Assembly: GCA_025937955.1 (NCBI GenBank) | Contig: JAICQI010000138.1 | Span: 1 to 10,354, forward strand | Direction: 5' to 3' | Length of the DNA: 10,354 nucleotides | From: Pyrinomonadaceae bacterium | Lineage (GTDB): Bacteria > Acidobacteriota > Blastocatellia > Pyrinomonadales > Pyrinomonadaceae | Shown here: piece by piece, positions 6,586 through 10,354 of the stretch | Layout: each line of letters opens with the position of its first letter | How positions within the stretch are numbered: position 1 is the stretch's first letter | Translations under genes and position numbers: made by a program | Notes under the pieces: model-generated | The model's database searches: none | Told to the model about the DNA's origin: nothing | Seen by the model: only the letters and a program-made list of their open reading frames with translations

Positions 6586-9549
6586 ATGATTGGCCAGACG
6601 GTCTCCCATTACCGAATCCTCGAAAAGCTAGGCGAAGGCGGTATGGGAGCGGTCTATCTCTCCGAGGATCTCCATCTCGCGCGGCGAGTTGCGATTAAGT
6701 TTCTAACCTCGACTGATCGTCACTACCGCGCTCGCTTCATCCGCGAGGCGCGCGCCGTCTCCGCGCTCAATCACCCAAACATCGCGATGGTCCACGACTA
6801 CGGTGAGACCACGGACGGCCAGCCGTTCATCGTGATGGAGTTTGTAAAAGGGAAGTCGTTGAGCGACCTCCTCGAAGAAGGGCTGACGCTGCGTCGCTCG
6901 GTCGAGATCGTTTCAGCAATTGCCGAGGCGCTCGGAGAAGCACACGAACAGGGCATCGTACACCGCGATATAAAACCTACGAACGTGCTCGTCAGCGAAC
7001 GCGGTCACGTGAAGGTGCTCGATTTCGGCCTGGTGAAGCACCTGTTTGACGCTCCCGTCAGCGACGTGGATCTCGACGCGCGCACGATCTACTCCACCAA
7101 AACCCGCAGCGACGTCATCGTCGGAACACCGCTCTATCTCTCGCCCGAGCAGGCCACCGGGAAAGAGATCGACGGGCGCAGCGACCTGTTCGCGCTCGGA
7201 GCGCTGCTGTATGAGTGTTTGACAGGTCAGTCAGCATTCTCCGGCGGCAGCGTGCTCGAGATTGGCGCGCAGATCATTCACGTCACGCCCGAACGTCCGT
7301 CGAAGATAAACCCGCAGGTAACACCTGAGTTGGATCGAATCACGCTCAAGGCGCTGGAAAAGAACGTCGAAGCGCGGTATCAAACTGCCGCCGAGATGCT
7401 GAAGGATTTGAAAGCGGCGTTGCAGGGTTTGACCGGCAATGGCGTGCCGGTGTCGAGCAGAACAGACAAGCCAACCGAAGGTTTTAAGCGCGCGACCAAC
7501 GCGTTCGCCACGTTAACGATGTCGCTGAAGCGCCAGCGGTTCTCGCTCGTCTCCGTGATTCCTGCATTTGTCATCGCCGGACTCGTGATCTGGGGCATCA
7601 TTTACTTCTGGCCACGCACTTATTACCAGCCATCTTCCGCCGCGCTCCACTGGTACAACCAAGGCACTGACTACCTGCACAACGGCGCCTACTACCAGGC
7701 AAGCAAAGCGCTCACGCAAGCCATCGATCTCGACAGCAACTACGCTCTGGCGCGGGCGCGTTTGGCGCAAGCGTGGACCGAACTTGATTACACTGACCAC
7801 GCCAAAGACGAATTGCTCGCCGTCACCAGCATCACCGGCGATCGTTCCCGCGTTTCGCCGCTCGACGCTCTCTATCTGGACGCAATCAACGCCACCGTAA
7901 CCAGACGCTTCGGCGACGCAATTAAGTTTTACGGCGAGATCGTCAAACTCACGCCGGAATCGAGCCCCGTGTACGTCGACCTCGGCTATGCCTATGAAAA
8001 CGACGGCAATCTGGACAAAGCCCTGGAAAACTATCTCAAAGCAATCGAATTGAATAAGGGCCAGTATGCGACTGCTTTTCTGCGGGCGGGAATTGTGTAC
8101 CAGCGCAAGGGCGACACAGACAAAGCGACCGCACGATTTGACCAGGCGGAACGCTTGTACCAGGCAGCCAGTAACAACGAAGGCCTGAACGAGGTGTATC
8201 GCCAGCGCGGCATTCTTTTTCGTAACAACGGCCTCTACGACGAAGCGAAGAAGCAGTTTGAGCAGTCGCTCAACGCGGCACGTTCGTTGGGCAACGAGGC
8301 CCAACAGATCACCTCATTGATTGGTTTGAGTTATCTCCATTCGTCGCGGGGTTTGTACGCGGAGGCCGAAAACTATGCGCAACAGGCAGTGACCATTGCG
8401 CAGCAGAAAAACCTGGAGAACCTCGCTGCGAATGGTCTGCTCGAGGTTGGTAATAGCTACTCGACCAAAGGCGACCTTCCGAAGGCAGAACAGTATTGGA
8501 CCCAGGCAATTCAGCTTGCTCGGGTGAATAAAGGAAGGCTGACAGAACATCGAGGATTGACGAACCTCGGCGGGCTTTACATTCAAACCTTGCGCATCGA
8601 CGAAGGCTTGCGCATGGTGCAGCAGGCGTTTGCGTATTTCCAACAGGAAAACTACCCGCGTATTGCCGGCCAATGCCTGACGCAAATCGGTCGCGCCTAT
8701 CGTCGTAAGGGCGAGTACGCCGCCGCGCTAGATGCACTGAATAAAAAGCTGGAAAACGCTCAGCAGAGCAACAGCCAGCCGGCTCTCGCTGATGCGTATC
8801 TCGAATTTGGCGCCTTGCGTCTGGACGAGGAGAAATACCCGGCAGCGCTGGAGCAATACGACAACGCGCTCAAGATTTACGAAACGATCCGAAACAATTT
8901 TCGCATAGCTTTCTGCAAGGCTAACCGTGCAAAGATTTTGGCGCGACTGGGCCAGTTTGAAGAAGCAAAGCGGTTGCTCGACGAGCTCTTCGCGAGTGAG
9001 TCAAAGTACCTGCAATTGGTACCGGAGCTTCATCTCGTTCGTGCTGAGATGAGTCTCAGTCAAGGCGACCTGGCCCAGGCTACGGCGTCCGCGAATGAGG
9101 CCATCAAAACGGGCGGCGAAAAGTCGGATGTGGCGATCCAGGCGCAGTTTCTACTGGGCGTCGTGAAAGCCTCATCCGGAGGAGGAAAGGAAGCACAAAA
9201 ACTTTGCAATGAGGCAATCAACGCCGCGTCAAATGCAGGCGATTTCGGCCTACACTCCCGCGCGCTGTTGGCTGGCGCTGAGGCTGCCTTGAAAGGAAAT
9301 GACGCCCAGACCGCATTAACATTGGCGACTCAAGCCCAGGCCAGGTTCGCACGAGGTGAACAGCTCGAGTCGGAATGGCGTGCATGGATTTTTGCCTCAC
9401 GCGCCAGCCAGCAGTTGAATGACACGGTCAAAGCGGCAGAGCAACTAAAAACCGCGCAGAATACGCGTTACAAGTTAGAACAACAGTGGAGCCCAGATGT
9501 TTTTAGGCAATATGCCGCAAGGCCTGACATTCAGGCTTACTATCGTTAA
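6586..9549 (+). CDS. Transmembrane Ser/Thr protein kinase (PknB type) with large TPR domain
   Basis: A 987-aa Hanks-type kinase. The kinase domain spans about 10-280: glycine loop LGEGGMGAVY (15-24), K38 in VAIKF, alpha-C E54, HRDIKPTN (126-133, catalytic D128), DFG (147-149), a long Ser/Thr-rich activation segment (about 150-181), SPE (186-188) and D200 in GRSDLFALG. All catalytic residues are present and the HRD arginine marks an RD kinase, usually activated by autophosphorylation in the loop. A hydrophobic segment at 321-341 is the single membrane helix, placing the kinase in the cytoplasm. Residues from about 353 to the end are roughly 12 TPR units (for example VYVDLGYAYENDGNLDKALENY), probably on the outer face as a sensor or scaffold. 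There is no clear Shine-Dalgarno sequence at the ATG. A 46-codon gene follows 50 bases later. Substrate and signal are unknown. Confidence 0.93.
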   Translation: MIGQTVSHYRILEKLGEGGMGAVYLSEDLHLARRVAIKFLTSTDRHYRARFIREARAVSALNHPNIAMVHDYGETTDGQPFIVMEFVKGKSLSDLLEEGLTLRRSVEIVSAIAEALGEAHEQGIVHRDIKPTNVLVSERGHVKVLDFGLVKHLFDAPVSDVDLDARTIYSTKTRSDVIVGTPLYLSPEQATGKEIDGRSDLFALGALLYECLTGQSAFSGGSVLEIGAQIIHVTPERPSKINPQVTPELDRITLKALEKNVEARYQTAAEMLKDLKAALQGLTGNGVPVSSRTDKPTEGFKRATNAFATLTMSLKRQRFSLVSVIPAFVIAGLVIWGIIYFWPRTYYQPSSAALHWYNQGTDYLHNGAYYQASKALTQAIDLDSNYALARARLAQAWTELDYTDHAKDELLAVTSITGDRSRVSPLDALYLDAINATVTRRFGDAIKFYGEIVKLTPESSPVYVDLGYAYENDGNLDKALENYLKAIELNKGQYATAFLRAGIVYQRKGDTDKATARFDQAERLYQAASNNEGLNEVYRQRGILFRNNGLYDEAKKQFEQSLNAARSLGNEAQQITSLIGLSYLHSSRGLYAEAENYAQQAVTIAQQKNLENLAANGLLEVGNSYSTKGDLPKAEQYWTQAIQLARVNKGRLTEHRGLTNLGGLYIQTLRIDEGLRMVQQAFAYFQQENYPRIAGQCLTQIGRAYRRKGEYAAALDALNKKLENAQQSNSQPALADAYLEFGALRLDEEKYPAALEQYDNALKIYETIRNNFRIAFCKANRAKILARLGQFEEAKRLLDELFASESKYLQLVPELHLVRAEMSLSQGDLAQATASANEAIKTGGEKSDVAIQAQFLLGVVKASSGGGKEAQKLCNEAINAASNAGDFGLHSRALLAGAEAALKGNDAQTALTLATQAQARFARGEQLESEWRAWIFASRASQQLNDTVKAAEQLKTAQNTRYKLEQQWSPDVFRQYAARPDIQAYYR

Positions 9550-9552
9550 CAA

Positions 9553-9574
9553 AGTTGATCCAACTGGTTCAACT
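9553..9574. repeat. Small inverted repeat between kinase and small gene
   Basis: AGTTGATCCA faces TGGTTCAACT with a 2-base centre, matching at nine of ten positions. As RNA it would form a 6-bp stem, one T-T mismatch, two more pairs and a 4-base loop. It has no T-tract, so it is not a terminator; it could be an operator or RNA-processing site, or chance. Confidence 0.3.
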
Positions 9575-9599
9575 CCCAAAACTAGAAGGAGATCAGACA

Positions 9600-9740
9600 A
9601 TGAACCCAGATAACCAACCTCTCGAACCTATTGATCCACCAGACAACACTGGTGGTGACAGCGACGCCGAAGCGGATCCGGTTACTACTGAGGCCCAGCC
9701 AAGGAAGATCGATCCACCGGATAACACCGGCGGCGGTTAG
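9600..9740 (+). CDS. Small acidic peptide with duplicated IDPPDNTGG motif
   Basis: I do not recognise this 46-aa product. The start is set by AAGGAG (9586-9591), 8 bases before the ATG, the best ribosome binding site in the window; an upstream TTG-type start at 9555 would lack one. The peptide has 11 Asp/Glu against one Arg and one Lys, nine prolines, no cysteine, no signal peptide and no membrane segment, so it is probably disordered and cytoplasmic. IDPPDNTGG occurs at 11-19 and 37-45, the second copy ending the protein as GGG. Six of the nine codons differ between copies, all synonymously, which supports real translation. It follows the kinase gene by 50 bases on the same strand, with only a small inverted repeat between, so it is probably cotranscribed. 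It might be a kinase substrate, a binding partner of the TPR domain or a modified-peptide precursor; none is shown. No modification enzyme is visible here. Confidence 0.72.
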   Translation: MNPDNQPLEPIDPPDNTGGDSDAEADPVTTEAQPRKIDPPDNTGGG

Positions 9741-9743
9741 ATG

Positions 9744-9799
9744 AAAAATAGCCACGGATAACACGAAAAATCCGGATTTAGTCCGTGTTATCCGTGGCT
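9744..9799 (-). terminator. Hairpin and T-tract ending the osmoprotectant transporter gene
   Basis: Read on the minus strand, the 16-bp perfect stem begins within the TGA stop codon, and ATTTTTC (T-run from 9748 to 9744) follows it. The stem is far longer than a typical terminator and the 18-base loop holds its own palindrome, but stem followed by a T-run is the right order. On the plus strand no T-run follows, so it is less likely to stop the kinase transcript. Confidence 0.55.
9750..9799. repeat. Perfect 16-bp inverted repeat with nested palindrome
   Basis: AGCCACGGATAACACG (9750-9765) is repeated exactly inverted at 9784-9799. The centre contains the perfect palindrome AAATCCGGATTT (9768-9779). 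The AGCCAC head is shared with the elements at 1753 and 6399-6495, and the overall design resembles 4344-4398. Perfect arms suggest a recent copy or active maintenance, unlike the eroded element at 4344. Confidence 0.85.
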
Positions 9800-10353
9800 C
9801 AAAACCCTCGCCCACTCAGCCACTCTCGTACAACTTCCTTTGGATCACGTTTGTTGCCATCAATCTCATAATTGAGACGGCGCATCTCTTCAGTCGAAAT
9901 CGCATTCGCCAACTTCGACAATACTTCCCGGAGCGCGGGAACGCGTGTTAACGAATCCTGCCGCACCAGGTAAACCGCTTCGTACGGAGGAAAGTAGCGG
10001 CGGTCGTCGGCGAGCTGAAATAGATCGAGCGTGGCGATGCGGCCTTCAGTGGAGTTGCCGGCGATCAGGTCGACCTGACGTGACGAGAGCGCGATGTAAG
10101 TCAACGACAAATCCATCTCCCGCACTTCCGCGAACTTCAATCCATACGTCTTTGAAAAACCCGGATAACCATCGGCGCGCGACATGAAGTCCTGGCCGAA
10201 TCCGGCACGCCAGCTCGCTGTGTGCGGAGCAGCTTCAGAGATCGTCTTCAGGTTGAGCCGTCTGGCTTCCTCGCCGCGCACGAGGATCGCGAACGTGTTT
10301 TCGAAACCGAGCGGCGGGCTGACCTCGACGTTGAACTTGCTCGCATATTCCTG
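9799..10353 (-). CDS. Osmoprotectant ABC transporter substrate-binding domain (OpuAC/OsmF-like), N-terminally truncated
   Basis: The visible 184 residues are the C-terminal part of a glycine betaine/choline/carnitine-type binding protein; the frame is open to the window edge, so the N-terminus is missing. Family features read in order: LGFENTFAILVRGEEA, LKTISE, a GFGQDFMSRADGYPGFSKTYGL segment, YIALSSRQVDLIAGNSTEGRI, LFQLADDRRYFPPYEAVYLVR, and the ending LNYEIDGNKRDPKEVVREWL. This domain binds compatible solutes in the periplasm and hands them to an ABC permease. In many bacteria it is fused behind the permease in one protein, and the missing part decides between a separate binding protein and such a fusion. 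The TGA stop overlaps the first base of the inverted repeat. It converges on the kinase-peptide unit. Confidence 0.88.
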   Translation of the reverse strand, partial: QEYASKFNVEVSPPLGFENTFAILVRGEEARRLNLKTISEAAPHTASWRAGFGQDFMSRADGYPGFSKTYGLKFAEVREMDLSLTYIALSSRQVDLIAGNSTEGRIATLDLFQLADDRRYFPPYEAVYLVRQDSLTRVPALREVLSKLANAISTEEMRRLNYEIDGNKRDPKEVVREWLSGRGF

Positions 10354-10354
10354 T

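Noticed and set aside
7513..8304. Open frame of 263 codons on the minus strand inside the kinase-TPR gene
   Set aside because: It is antisense to strongly supported kinase and TPR coding sequence, and its translation shows no recognisable domain.
9600..9740. Small peptide as a ubiquitin-like modifier of the Pup/UBact kind
   Set aside because: It is acidic and disordered like Pup, but it ends in GGG without the terminal Glu/Gln, has an internal duplicated motif, and no ligase or proteasome gene is in the window.

Overview
The window looks like chromosomal DNA from a free-living Gram-negative bacterium. My best guess is Acidobacteriota, perhaps Blastocatellia. The reasons are a moderately GC-rich composition, a long PknB-type kinase fused to a TPR array, exported TolB-like and M28-PDZ proteins, an RRM protein with an RGG tail, and short palindromic repeats in nearly every spacer. 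This placement is inference; no rRNA or tRNA gene is present to test it.

Layout. (1) Positions 1-3614, plus strand: the 3' part of lgt (prolipoprotein diacylglyceryl transferase), then a secreted six-blade TolB/PD40-like protein, then a secreted M28 metallopeptidase with PA-like and PDZ domains. The spacers are 5 and 26 bases, so this is probably one transcription unit for envelope proteins. (2) 3613-4056, minus strand: a small RRM/RGG RNA-binding protein with its own intrinsic terminator, converging on the peptidase gene. (3) 4057-4439: a 383-base divergent spacer holding a degenerate palindromic repeat and a good -10 box for the next gene. (4) 4440-6400, plus strand: isocitrate dehydrogenase (481 aa form) closely followed by purE. 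(5) 6396-6585: a repeat cluster that folds into a terminator-like hairpin, then a candidate promoter. (6) 6586-9740, plus strand: a 987-aa transmembrane Ser/Thr kinase with a TPR array, followed by a 46-codon gene with a strong ribosome binding site. Its acidic peptide carries a duplicated nonamer, IDPPDNTGG. (7) 9744-10353, minus strand: the C-terminal part of an osmoprotectant (glycine betaine/choline-type) ABC transporter binding domain, ending in a perfect 16-bp inverted repeat.

Most genes are ordinary housekeeping or envelope genes. Two things deserve attention. The first is the small peptide behind the kinase: its two nonamers differ at six of nine codons, all synonymously, so selection has acted on the peptide sequence. 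The second is a set of AGCCAC-headed repeats that sit directly against stop codons and appear to have been reused as terminators, a ribosome binding region and a promoter element.
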